Program-made: the position numbers and the translations under genes
Part shown: one piece after another, positions 22,269 to 32,700 of the stretch
Numbering within the stretch: position 1 is the first letter of the stretch
Layout of the letters: every line of letters starts with the position of its first letter
DNA from: Gonatopus flavifemur
Taxonomy: Eukaryota > Arthropoda > Insecta > Hymenoptera > Dryinidae
Direction: 5' to 3'
Assembly (NCBI GenBank): GCA_018340375.1
Contig: JAFFJZ010000003.1
Location: 50,809,006-50,873,005, forward strand
DNA: 64,000 nt
Notes under the pieces: model-generated
Told to the model about the DNA's origin: nothing
What the model saw: only the letters and a program-made list of their open reading frames with translations
The model's database searches: none

Positions 22269-22844
22269 ATGTCTCAACAAAACATTATGCCTGCAGAGGA
22301 ATTCCCACCTCTATCAAGACGAGCACAACAGCTACACAAATGGCATTTATTGCACTTATTGGGCCAGCCCAAAGCTGTCCAAAAGGCTGCAATTGCCGAG
22401 GCAGTAGCTCGCGATCAATATTTCAAAAGAAACCAAAAAATTGCCAAACTCGCTGCTCAAGAGCAACGGGAAACCGAAGCTTATGTAGCGAAATTGAAGG
22501 AAAATCAAGGCCCAAAACCCGAGGGAACCGAAGGGGAATCCTCTGTTGATCGCCCGAAGGTCCTCTCCAAGGTCCAAATTCCGGAACCTGGAACTAGCTC
22601 TACCAATAAAATGGAAGAATACGATCCACTCGACAACTGGAGGGTCAATACTACCGTCGCTTGCAAATCAAAGAAATCTATCTACCCGCTAATGTCACTT
22701 AAGATCTCTAAACCAATTGTCAATCGCACCAAATTTTGCAATTATTGCGGCATTAATTTGAAAAGCATTAGAGATTATATCGGAATTTTCGATTTTTGTC
22801 CCAAGTGCGGCCGTGATAGCCGCGCGTATTTACAAACCGCGTGA
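22269..22844 (+). CDS. Accessory ORF 1: coiled-coil plus zinc-ribbon protein
   Basis: 191 residues from the first ATG after the acceptor at 22263. Residues about 15-85 are Ala/Gln/Lys/Glu-rich and look helical. Residues 85-110 are Pro/Gly/Glu-rich. The C-terminal end has a zinc-ribbon pattern, C-x2-C (157, 160) ... C-x2-C (177, 180), then ten residues. The plan (helical basic N-part, C-terminal four-cysteine module) matches that of the LTR ORF, so the two may be ancient duplicates, though I see little direct identity. I do not recognise the family. It lies where complex retroviruses keep regulatory genes, between pol and env. An overlapping 103-residue ORF in another frame is a shadow. Confidence 0.65.
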   Translation: MSQQNIMPAEEFPPLSRRAQQLHKWHLLHLLGQPKAVQKAAIAEAVARDQYFKRNQKIAKLAAQEQRETEAYVAKLKENQGPKPEGTEGESSVDRPKVLSKVQIPEPGTSSTNKMEEYDPLDNWRVNTTVACKSKKSIYPLMSLKISKPIVNRTKFCNYCGINLKSIRDYIGIFDFCPKCGRDSRAYLQTA

Positions 22845-23257
22845 GAAAAAAAACACAATATATACATATATTTTTTTTTTCCTTTCTCTTCATTTTTTCA
22901 TATATATATACATATATGCTATATTTTACCTTTCTTTTTTTATATATATATATATATTAGTGTTTCTCATTTTGATATATGATATAAATATATATACTTT
23001 TAAGCTCTTATATAATTTCATACAATTTACACGCTTTATGTATAAATGTTCATAAAAAGCAAGCATTTTTTTTTTAATAAACCTCACATTTTGCCTCTAA
23101 ATGTTTCTTGTTCATGTTATTCAAAACCTAACACGGCCCAAACCATTTCCTGCCATAGCTCTAACCATGTGTTAATGTTTTTGAACAATAACATGATTTA
23201 GTGAATGACAATATATAGCTATTTATTTATTTCTTTTCTCTTTCTTTTGTTTACTAG
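22845..23257 (+). other. AT-rich spacer with TA microsatellite and splice acceptor
   Basis: It contains runs of T and (TA)n, especially 22895-22960. A T-run and an AATAAA (about 23078) could end a transcript. It ends in TTTCTTTTGTTTACTAG with AG at 23256-23257, a good splice acceptor for the next ORF. The ORF frame continues upstream of the acceptor only by chance. Confidence 0.5.
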
Positions 23258-23468
23258 AAAAAAAAAAACACAAATAGTCACACGAATAAACCGACCAAAG
23301 ACCACCGACTCAAACCCGAGACACATATTGAATACATATTCGAGGGACAAGCCCTGGAAGCCCAAACCCTGCTCTCGAATATTTTCAACTGATCAACGAA
23401 AACTTCGTTCATCACATCTCCACGCTTACCGTTCATCATTCAAATACTGTAAATCTGATACTGATATT

Positions 23469-23747
23469 ATGGAAACTGAATACTGTAGAAAACTCATCTG
23501 GAGAGGAATAAATATTAAAGGGATGAACAATAGAGAATTCAATACACTGAGATGTACCAATGAAGATCATAATGATTGGACAAAATTACAAAATCAAGCT
23601 AATCATCATGATCTAGATGCATATGATTTTTGCTTCAAATGTGTATGTGGAGAGGATCCACAAGAGTGGGAATTTCGCAAAGAAGTTCTATCAATAGCAA
23701 TCGCTCGTACTTACCATTTGAAAACTCAACGATTCATCAACAATTGA
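23469..23747 (+). CDS. Accessory ORF 2: small cysteine-containing protein
   Basis: 92 residues from ATG 23469. This is the first ATG in the 211 bases after the acceptor at 23257, and this choice avoids the hydrophobic stretch read from 23205. The frame is open upstream as well, so a longer product through another start is possible. Cysteines cluster as 'CFKCVC' near residues 55-60, with others at about 6 and 29. No signal peptide or membrane segment remains with this start. The family is not recognised. Its place between accessory ORF 1 and env suggests a third spliced product of the element. Confidence 0.5.
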   Translation: METEYCRKLIWRGINIKGMNNREFNTLRCTNEDHNDWTKLQNQANHHDLDAYDFCFKCVCGEDPQEWEFRKEVLSIAIARTYHLKTQRFINN

Positions 23748-24285
23748 CTCGAGTTGATTATTAGAAATAGATTGAACATGAATTAGAGTATGATTTATAC
23801 ACGTATTTTAGGAAAGTTTTTATATATAAACAACCTCTTCTTTTCTCTGAAATTCATTGAAAGACATGTATATATTCGTAACGATCAATGAACTTGAGTC
23901 CAATATCGGCCCAAATCTGGCCCTGTATTGGTCAGAATGACAGAAATGAATCATTTAGAATATAGAACCCAACTCTCTTTGGAAATGCATATTCACGTAT
24001 ATATGATTGGTATATATGTGGGTATCGTGACCCAAATAGGGCTTAGAAACTAATTTAAAACATAGATATATAGATTTACTTTTAATATATATTATACAAA
24101 CTTTGGTCCAGCGTCGGCCCAAGACCGATCCAAAATAGGCCCAATTGTAGCTCAAACGCAAATCATAGAGAAATTAATCAGTTAAGTCGGATATATTTCT
24201 CGTCCAGATATTCTATCTAAATTCATCATTAAATGAAAAATTTTCTTTTCTCTCTTGGAAAATATTCTTTTTATTATATTTTTAG
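23748..24285 (+). other. Spacer before env, with splice acceptor
   Basis: AT-rich, without a gene. Two short stretches, near 23900 and 24105, share 'ggcccaa' motifs. A candidate acceptor TTTTTATTATATTTTTAG ends at 24285, and the first ATG after it is the env start at 24317. Confidence 0.45.
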
Positions 24286-24316
24286 CCACAACAACGAGTC
24301 TCCACCAATCAACATC

Positions 24317-25225
24317 ATGTTGTCATCATGGACAATACTCATTCTCATCTCAACGAGATTCCTGCTTACCCAATGCCTAGTTGGATATGATTGTGGAACT
24401 CCGAATCTGAATATTACGACCCTATCATTACTCAATGTAGGAGAATGTTCTATTCCCCAGATACAACCGAATATTACCCGAACAAACGTCCAACTACTCC
24501 AGTTATCAAAATTCGAAAAAACCCTTGTACGTCAGTGTAAAATCACTATTCATCGAACAATACAGAGATGTGGAATGTTTTCACATACTTCTGCTGTTCA
24601 TAATGGTATTGCTGAATACATCACCGAAATTGGCAAAACAAAATGCGAAGAAATGCATAAACTCGGAACACTTTATCTCTCGCATAACAATATCATTGCG
24701 GGACTAAGAGTCAATGCAACTAGTATCAGACAAACTCTATTGGCAGGAAGCGTAAATTCCGATGGAAAGTGCGACGGATCCTCCTATTCCGACCCATATG
24801 GCTCCTGGGATGACGTAATCGTGCAAGCCCTGATAAAAGTCACGCTAAAATCTTATCAAACACCTGTAAATTTAGAAGATGACAAAATTCACCTACAATC
24901 CAATGTGATTTGTCAACATAGTGAAGGAAGTTGTATTGATAGCGAAGGAGGTTACACGTTTTGGGACCCTATCCCACGAGACACTTGTCATTTCAACGAT
25001 TACGACATCATATATGAAGGACCTGCTCATAAAATGAAAGACGAAACTACCGATGGTACTCAAACCATCTATTCCTTAACAGCAAAAGACACCACCTTCG
25101 CGTTAGCGAAACCGGCGAAGAAATGCTGTGTGGATATACCCTTATCAGAACTGAACATCCAAAGCTCTTCTTCTTGGAAGGAAGTAATCTACTCACAACG
25201 AAACGACTTGGAACCAAAGACTTAG
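24317..25225 (+). CDS. env: Envelope glycoprotein, N-terminal part
   Basis: Starting at 24317, the first ATG after the acceptor at 24285, gives a clean signal peptide (LSSWTILILISTRFLL), which the in-frame ATG at 24233 would not. The mature start 'GYDCG' followed by an Asn-Ile-Thr-Thr glycosylation site, many further Cys and several N-x-S/T sites mark a viral surface protein. From memory, the Tyr-Asp-Cys ... Asn-Ile-Thr-Thr start resembles glycoproteins of chuviruses (Jingchuvirales) and related captured env genes, not the baculovirus-F type normal in errantiviruses. The conserved frame leaves this ORF near 25121, after a short A-run; the tail to 25225 is out of frame. Confidence 0.7.
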   Translation: MLSSWTILILISTRFLLTQCLVGYDCGTPNLNITTLSLLNVGECSIPQIQPNITRTNVQLLQLSKFEKTLVRQCKITIHRTIQRCGMFSHTSAVHNGIAEYITEIGKTKCEEMHKLGTLYLSHNNIIAGLRVNATSIRQTLLAGSVNSDGKCDGSSYSDPYGSWDDVIVQALIKVTLKSYQTPVNLEDDKIHLQSNVICQHSEGSCIDSEGGYTFWDPIPRDTCHFNDYDIIYEGPAHKMKDETTDGTQTIYSLTAKDTTFALAKPAKKCCVDIPLSELNIQSSSSWKEVIYSQRNDLEPKT

Positions 25226-25560
25226 ATATGTTCGCATATATAAATTCGAAATTTGTATATGTCGAAAGGCATATTCGAACCCAAATGAATAACTTGTATA
25301 CCGATATACTTGCACACCGTTGTCAATTAGAACAACAGGTGTTAAGAAATTCATTGACTAATGCAATTCACACACCTGATGAATTCGCGTACCATTTGAT
25401 GAAAGGACCCGGTTATATGGCCGTACCGTCTGGAGAAGTTATCCACATCATAAAATGCACTCCAGTGGATACAAAAACCCGACGCTCGACCACCTGTTAT
25501 AACGAATTACCAATCACGGTTGGAAATCATAGTTTTTCCTTAAACCAAGGACACATGTAA
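25123..25560 (+). CDS. env: Envelope glycoprotein, middle part (shifted frame)
   Basis: It carries on the env protein one frame over: 'CGYTLIRTEHPKLF', then helical sequence with 'YVERHIRTQMNNLYTDILAHRCQLE', and 'MKGPGYMAVPSGEVIHIIKCTPV' with a paired Cys in 'TCYNELPI'. These are the segments that made me think of the chuvirus-type fold (class III fusion-like). The frame is lost again at a five-T run (25533-25537). The ATG at 25123 is not a real start. Confidence 0.65.
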   Translation: MLCGYTLIRTEHPKLFFLEGSNLLTTKRLGTKDLDMFAYINSKFVYVERHIRTQMNNLYTDILAHRCQLEQQVLRNSLTNAIHTPDEFAYHLMKGPGYMAVPSGEVIHIIKCTPVDTKTRRSTTCYNELPITVGNHSFSLNQGHM

Positions 25561-26303
25561 TCACCAAAACTGGAACTCAAATCGATTGTAATTCTTTTCT
25601 ACCACCAATGTATTATATCGAAGATGGATGGTACCAGATGATCCCAACACCTACGAGAACATTACCACCAATAACTATCAAACCAATGACGGAACCCACG
25701 TGGAAATATATCAGCCCGAAATACCTGGCAAATAGTGGAATTTATTCCGATAAAGATCTTGAACGATTGAGAAATAACATAATGTTTCCAATCGAACGAC
25801 CAGCGGTACTTAATACAATTGCACGGGGCCTAACGGGACAACCAACTATCATCAAAGGGATTTCCATGATGAACTTACTAGACGAAGAAGCCTTGCAAAA
25901 AATAGCACGAACCACATTTAATAAAATTTGGGGATCGTTCATTACTTTTGGATCAGCAACAGCTGGCATATTCGGCATTTACCTGTGTTTTAAAGCCATT
26001 AAAGCAGCTGTGGACACTCTAATACATGGATACACTTTACATGCTTTCTATGGTTGTTCCTTCGTCCTGATTGGAGCGATTTGGGACTCTGTCACAAATT
26101 TACTCCTCCACCTTGGACAACGACGAGGAAATGAAAATAAAACACACCAAGAAGTACCACAAGAAGATGGAAATGATGACAGAAAAGATTCAAGCCCACC
26201 CACAATCTATCCTACCTTAACTGAGAATATAACATTGGAACCTTTAACATCGACATCAAAAGGAACTGAACAACATCACAAGCGACCTTATGGATTAGAT
26301 TAA
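25536..26303 (+). CDS. env: Envelope glycoprotein, C-terminal part with membrane segments
   Basis: The conserved frame resumes at the T-run and contains 'QIDCNSFLPPMYYIEDGWYQ', an ectodomain stem rich in Pro, and two close hydrophobic stretches near 25930-26000 and 26030-26090. At least one of these should be the transmembrane anchor. A charged cytoplasmic tail of about 60 residues ends at TAA 26301-26303, 32 bp before the polypurine tract. With the two earlier parts, env would be about 660 residues, a normal size for such glycoproteins. Confidence 0.65.
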   Translation, partial: FLKPRTHVITKTGTQIDCNSFLPPMYYIEDGWYQMIPTPTRTLPPITIKPMTEPTWKYISPKYLANSGIYSDKDLERLRNNIMFPIERPAVLNTIARGLTGQPTIIKGISMMNLLDEEALQKIARTTFNKIWGSFITFGSATAGIFGIYLCFKAIKAAVDTLIHGYTLHAFYGCSFVLIGAIWDSVTNLLLHLGQRRGNENKTHQEVPQEDGNDDRKDSSPPTIYPTLTENITLEPLTSTSKGTEQHHKRPYGLD

Positions 26304-26335
26304 CTCTTGTGCCAAATCTCCCCTGAAGATTTGTC

Positions 26336-26350
26336 AAAAAAGGGGGGAGG
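26336..26350 (+). other. Polypurine tract
   Basis: AAAAAAGGGGGGAGG directly precedes the first LTR start (TGTAAC at 26351). It marks the plus-strand priming point and shows that 26351, not 26612, is the original start of the 3' LTR. Confidence 0.9.
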
Positions 26351-26611
26351 TGTAACATCTTCGTTACATTCTCATAACTTTGTTTCTTTCGCTTTATCAC
26401 ATTGTTCATTCAACAATTCACGGTGGGAAACAGTATACTCTTGGATAAAACAGTTATATCCCCACTCGGCAACATTCGTTGCCCTTCTAATTGATTCCAA
26501 ACGACGTAGAGAACACTGGAGAAGACGAAGGAATGAATTCTGTCAGGGATCGCGGTTTATAACATTGTGTATTCAACAATTTACGTTGGGAAACAGCAGA
26601 ATCTTGGATGT
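26351..26611 (+). other. Truncated LTR start plus copied satellite flank
   Basis: The first 40 bp of the LTR (26351-26390) follow the polypurine tract. They are then broken by 221 bp of satellite (26391-26611), and after that the complete LTR begins again. The satellite piece is the same as 8927-9147, the DNA immediately left of the 5' LTR. It includes private variants such as 'cagtatactc' and 'cgttgccctt' and the ATGT. It therefore comes from the 5' flank and not from another unit. The join shares at most one base. Confidence 0.9.
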
Positions 26612-29600
26612 TGTAACATCTTCGTTACATTCTCATAACTTTGTTTCTTTCATATATGCTACGTGCACATATACGTATAAATATTATATATACATGTAAC
26701 ATTCTTATTACATTTTCACAATGTTTTTTTCTCTTTCTCATTCATGAAAATATTACCTATCTTTAATTAGAGTTATGTGCCGTATATGTATTGTGCGTAT
26801 GTATATATATGTATATGCACATATCTATGCACTATCTTAATCAGAAATATAATAATTGATGAACCTTTTTAATACGTATATGTATCCATGGGACATTCTT
26901 GAAAGGAAAAATACTATTTTCAGATCACCCGTTATGTGCATAAACACTTCAGATTTAGTAAACATATGGGTGACAGTTTCAGAAGGAAACTCCTTCGCAC
27001 AAGGGAAAAACCACTCATAAAAAATTATGACGAGAACAAAGGTCTGTGTTGTTTCGCTACCTAACTGCAACGCGAACCGACACACACCTTAACCCTATGT
27101 AGAAAAAACGTGGCCTACGTGCATTTTCAAGAATGACCATTGGTACAAATATAGTTTTTTTTTATTTTTTTTTTAAATATACTTATTTTATTCAAATGAT
27201 TAGAAGACATACATGCATGTCTATTAGATGTCATCTACAATCAATGTTTGAAATTAGGAAATATTATCAAAGCATATTAAAACTTTACATTTTATACTAG
27301 AGAGATTTAATTGGTCAGTTAAATAATCTTATAAATTCGGATTTCAATTCAAACATTGACTGTAGTTCTTTCATATGACCAACCAAAATCACTGACCTTT
27401 TTAAACATTCTGTCAATTATAGACATTATCAACCCTTTTTTTTCTATACTTCGACAATATTATAAGACTAGAATTATTACAATAAACAATCAGACGAACT
27501 ACAAGAATATTGGTTAAGTTTAATATTTTCAATTTCAATATTGTATTTCTTCTACATCTTTGAAAAATCATGCGTAAGAAGGTACGTGTGAAAAAAATGC
27601 TGAAGTGCAAAGAAAGAAAGGAAATCTATTTCTTTCTTTCTCAAGTAATAGAACTCCCACTTTAGGTCCACTGTCAGAATAGTATATAAGGACCAGAATG
27701 CATGACCCCTGACACATTCAGTTTTCAAAGTCAAAACCAAACTATTCTTTCTTCAAACATCCAATTTAAGACTAAAATCAGCTAACTTCGACCAACACTT
27801 CTACCAGTAAGTATTACTAACCCCAATTCGTGACATCAAAGATCCTGCCTTCCTTATCGAAATACTGTGCATAGCCACTATATTTCAACCTCCTTTGGGA
27901 TAATGTGCATAGTCGCTAATCCCAATTCATTTCCCAATTTCTCTTGGTTCTTGTAGAGATACTGTGCTCAGTCGCTATATCTCTATTCCTCTTTAGAGAT
28001 CATGTGCAACAGCCACTAGTCTCTAAAATCCCTAACCAGTCTCTAAACAACTCTAATTTTTCAATTCGAGATAATGTGCTACAGTCACTAATCTCTAAAA
28101 CTTTTTCTAATTCTTTCTAATTTAATTTTTCAATTCGAGATAATGTGCATAGCCACTATATCTCGAATCTTTCTTTAATTCATTTTTCCACTCTTTAGAT
28201 ATGCTGTTCATAGCCTCTAATCTCTAAAACTTTTTCTAATTCTTTCTAATCCATTCTAATTTTTCAATTCGAGATAATGTGCATAGCCACTATATCTCGA
28301 ATCTTTCTTTAATTCATTTTTCCACTCTATAGAGATGATGTGCATAGCCACTAATCTCTAAAACTTTTTCTAATTCTTTCTAATCCATTCTAATTTTTCA
28401 ATTCGAGACAATGTGCATAGCCACTATATCTCGAATCTTTCTTTAATTCATTTTTCCACTCTATAGAGATGATGTGCATAGCCACTAATCTCTAAAACTT
28501 TTTCTAATTCTTTCTAATCCATTCTAATTTTTCAATTCGAGATAATGTGCATAGCCACTATATCTCGAAACCTTCTTTAATTCATTTTTCCACTCTATAG
28601 AGATGATGTGCAATAGCCACTAATCTCTAAAACTTTTCTAATCCTTTCTAATCCATTCTAATTTTTCAATTCGAGATAATGTGCATAGCCACTATATCTC
28701 GAATCTTTCTTTAATTCATTTTTCCACTCTATAGAGATGATGTGCAATAGCCACTAATCTCTAAAACTTTTTCTAATCTCTCCTAATCCATTCTAATTTT
28801 TCAATTCGAGATAATGTGCATAGCCACTATATCTCAATTTCTTTTAGAGACATGACATCCTATGTATCCTCACCCGAAAACCTAATCCTTTGTCTTTGAC
28901 ATCCGAATAAACCACTAGTTTACTAACCATCATTGTTTAGAAAATACCCCTTTTTTTTTATTTACCATCACCGTGTGGTTATCAATTAAACCTTCATTCC
29001 AAATTTCCGAATTTGCTTTCAGTGCCGCGACCAATTATCAAAATCCTAAAGGAACTCGAAATAGAAAAGAATAGGATCCTCAGGAAACAAAAATTAATAA
29101 ACACCGAGGGGAATAGATTAAGAAAAAATATCTTATATAGGACAAAAAAAGGATATCGAGAGGCTCACGAGAAAATTCGAGCTCCTCTTGAAGGAACAGA
29201 AGGCAGCCCTCTCAGCCCTCCCCAGCCAACGTGTCCGAATTAATAGATCCAATCTATCGAATAAGATTGTTAAAACTTCCGATAGACCCCAGCTACCCAG
29301 GAGGTGTAGCATATGTATTGAATCTAAAAGAGAATTTTTAAGTTGCGTTAACTGTAAGGATTACGGTCGTTTGTATGCCGAACTAAGTGAGGCCGAAATA
29401 AATAAAGTTAAATTTACTGTAAATGAAAAGAAAGAAATCCTTTCGATTAAATATTTCGGTGATTCATATAAAAATATATCGGAGTTATAACCCTTTATAT
29501 GTATAATTATCAATAAATAAAATTAACATTGTATTATACATTCTTGATCTTCATGAACTTAACCTACATCTCACTTTCCATTCCTCTTAGTCCATGCATA

Positions 29601-29702
29601 ACAAACCCTTTATTTTAGTCAGAAAGGAAATTTTATAAATTTCAATTCTGATTCATGTCAACGGAAAGGTATTTCGTACAGACGGAATCCCTGGACGTGA
29701 CA
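26612..29702 (+). repeat. 3' LTR (3091 bp)
   Basis: A full copy of the 5' LTR with a handful of differences: length changes in T and A runs, scattered substitutions, and a cluster of changes in one hairpin near 28190-28225. The donor equivalent is at 27807, the acceptor ends at 29022, and the poly(A) signal is at about 29512. It is followed by ATGT, then by the satellite in the phase expected for a simple insertion. Confidence 0.93.
29023..29490 (+). pseudogene. 3' LTR copy of the LTR ORF, frameshifted
   Basis: It is the same ORF as in the 5' LTR, but the A-run is seven long (29144-29150) instead of six (11676-11681). This breaks the frame about 40 codons in; the four-cysteine half stays open in the shifted frame to 29490. 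If the ORF is used from the 3' end of the genomic RNA, as a spliced last exon, this copy would be the relevant one and is broken unless the extra A is a read error. Confidence 0.75.
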
Positions 29703-32700
29703 ATGTGAACTCTCATATCTCCACTCGGCAACATTCGTTTTCCTCCTGATTGATTCCGAACGCCGGAGAGACCACCGGAGAAGACGCAGGAATGAATCTG
29801 TTAGGGATCGCGCTTTATAACATTGTTCATTTAAGAATTCACGGTGGGAAACAGCGGAATCTTGGATAAAACTGTTATATCTCCTTTCGGCAACATTCGT
29901 TCTTTTCTAATCGATTCCAACTGACGGAGAGGACGCCGCAGAAGAAGCAGGAATGAATTCTGAGAGGAATCGCGGTTTATAACATTGTTTATTCAACAAT
30001 TTACGGTGGGAAACAGCAGAATCTTGGAGAAAACTGTTATATCTCCACTCGGCAACATTCGTTTCCCTTCTAATTGATTCCAAACGACGTAGAGAACGCC
30101 GGAGAAGAAGCAGGAATGAATTCTGTGAGGGATCGCGGTTTATACCATTGTTGATTCAACAATTTACGGTGGGAAACAGCGGAATCTTGGATAAAACTGT
30201 TATATCTCCACTCAGCAACATTCGTTTCGCTTCTAATTGATTCCGAACGACGGAGAGACCACCGGAGAAGACGCAGGAATGAATCTGTTGGGGATCGCGC
30301 TTTATAACATTGTTCATTCAACAATTCACGGTGGGAAACAGCAGTATCTTGGATGAAACTGTTATATCTCCACTCGGCAACATTCGTTTCCCTTCTAATT
30401 GATTCCAAACGACGTAGAGAACACTGGAGAAGACGAAGGAATGAATTCTGTGAGGGATCGCGGTTTATAACATTGTGTATTGACCAATTTACGTTGGGAA
30501 ACAGCAGAATCTTGGATGTGAACTCTCATATCTCCACTCGGCAACATTGGTTTTCCTTCTAATTGATTCCAAACAACGAAGAGAACGCCGGAGAAGACAA
30601 AGGAATGAATTCTGTGAGGGATCGCGGTTTATAACATTGTTTATTCAACAATTTACGGTGGGAAACAGCAGAATCTTGGATGTAAACTGTTATATCTCTA
30701 CTCGGCAACATTCGTTTTCCTCCTGATTGATTCCGAACGACGGAGAGACCACCGGAGAAGACGCAGGAATGAATCTGTTAGGGATCGCGCTTTATAACAT
30801 TGTTCATTTAAGAATTCACGGCGGGAAACAGCGGAATCTTGGATGAAACTGTTAAATCTCCACTCGGCAACATTCTCTCTTTTTCTAATCGATTCCAAAT
30901 GACGGAAAGAACGCCGCAGAAGAAGCAGGAATGAATTCTGAGAGGGATCGCGGTTTATACCATTGTTTATTCAACAATTTACGGTGGGAAACAGCGGAAT
31001 CTTGGATAAAACTGTTATATCTCTACTCGGCAACATTCGTTCTCTTCCTGATTGATTCCGAACGACGGAGAGACCACCGGAGGAGACGCAGGAATGAATC
31101 TGTTAGGGATCGCGCTTTATAACATTGTTCACTCAACAATTTACGGTGGGAAACAGCAGAATCTTGGATAAAACTGTTATATCTCCACTCGGCAACATTC
31201 GTTCTCTTTCTAATTGATTCCAGATGACGGAGAGAACGCCGGAGAAGAAGCAGGACCGAATTCTGTGAGAGATCGCGGTTTATAACATTGTTTATTCAAC
31301 AATTAACGGTGGGAAACAGCAGAATCTTGGATAAAACTGTTATATCTCCAATCAGCAACATTCGTTCCCCTTCTCATTGATTCCAAACGACGTAGAGAAC
31401 ACTGGAGAAGACGAAGAAATGAATTCTGTGAGGGATCGCGGTTTATAACATTGTTTATTCAACAATTTACGGTGGGGAACAGCAGAATCTTGGATAAAAC
31501 TGTTATATCTCCACTCGGCAACATTCGTTCTCTTTCTAATTGATTCCAAATGACGGAGAGAACGCCGGAGGAGAAGCAGGAATGAATGCTGTGAGGGATC
31601 GCGGTTTATAACATTGTTTATTCAACAATTAACGGTGGGAAACAGCAGAATCTTGGATAAAACTGTTATATCTCCACTCAGCAACATTCGTTCCCCTTCT
31701 CATTGATTCCAAACGACGTAGAGAACACTGGAGAAGACGAAGGAATGAATTCTGTAAGGGATCGCGGTTTATAAGATTGTGTATTCAACCATTTACGGTG
31801 GGAAACAGCAGAATCTTGGATGTAAACTGTTATATCTCTACTCGGCAACATTCGTTTTCCTCCTGATTGATTCCGAACGACGGAGAGACCACCGGAGAAG
31901 ACGCAGAAATGAATCTGTTAGGGATCGCGCTTTATAACATTGTTCATTTAACAATTTACGGTGGGAAACAGCGGAATCTTGTATAAAACTGTTATATCTC
32001 CACTCGGCAACATTCGTTTCCCTTCTAATTGATTCCAAACGACGTAGAGAACGCCGGAGAAGAAGCAGGAATGAATTCTGTGAGGGATCGCGGTTTATAC
32101 CATTGTTTATTCAACAATTTACGGTGGGAAACAGCGGAATCTTGGATAAAACTGTTATATCTCCACTCGGCAACATTCGTTCTCTTTCTAATTGATTCCA
32201 AATGACGGAGAGAACGCCGGAGGAGAAGCAGGAATGAATGCTGTGAGGGATCGCGGTTTATACCATTGTTTATTCAACAATTTACGGTGGGGAACAGCGG
32301 AATCTTGGATGAAACTGTTATATCTCCACTCGGCAATATTCGTTCTCCTTCTGATTGAATCCAAACGACGGAAAGAACACCGGAGAAGATGCAGGGATGA
32401 ATTCTGTGAGGGATCGCGGTTTATAACATCGTTTATTCAACAGTGTACGGTGGGAAACCGCGGAATCTTGGATAAAACTGTTATATCTCTACTCGGCAAC
32501 ATTCGTTCTCTTCCTGATCGATTTCGAACGACGGAGAGAACGCCGGAGAAGAAGCAGGAATGAATTCTGTGAGGGATCGCGGTTTATACCATTGTTTATT
32601 CAACAATTTACGGTGGGGAACAGCGGAATCTTGGATGAAACTGTTATATCTCCACTCGGCAATATTCGTTCTCCTTCTGATTGGATCCAAACGACGGAAA

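Larger units (their letters stand above)
9148..29702 (+). mobile_element. Giant Ty3/gypsy-type retroelement with env and accessory genes (errantivirus-like)
   Basis: Order: 5' LTR, tRNA-Ser primer site, long leader, gag, protease-RT-RNase H-integrase, two accessory ORFs, env, polypurine tract, 3' LTR. The LTRs begin TGTAAC and end TGACA, and the 4-bp ATGT at 9144-9147 and 29703-29706 is the target duplication. At 20,555 bp it is far larger than the roughly 5-10 kb usual for insect gypsy elements; the excess lies in the 3.1 kb LTRs, a 3.5 kb leader and the accessory region. The integrase has the D-D-35-E pattern. The two LTRs differ at few positions, so the insertion is recent. It sits inside the satellite, and an uninterrupted relative of the target lies near 34424-34440. 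Pol and env carry one-base frame breaks. Confidence 0.93.

Noticed and set aside
22238..22549. 103-codon ORF overlapping accessory ORF 1
   Set aside because: It begins before the splice acceptor without a good context and lacks the cysteine module. It is a frame shadow.
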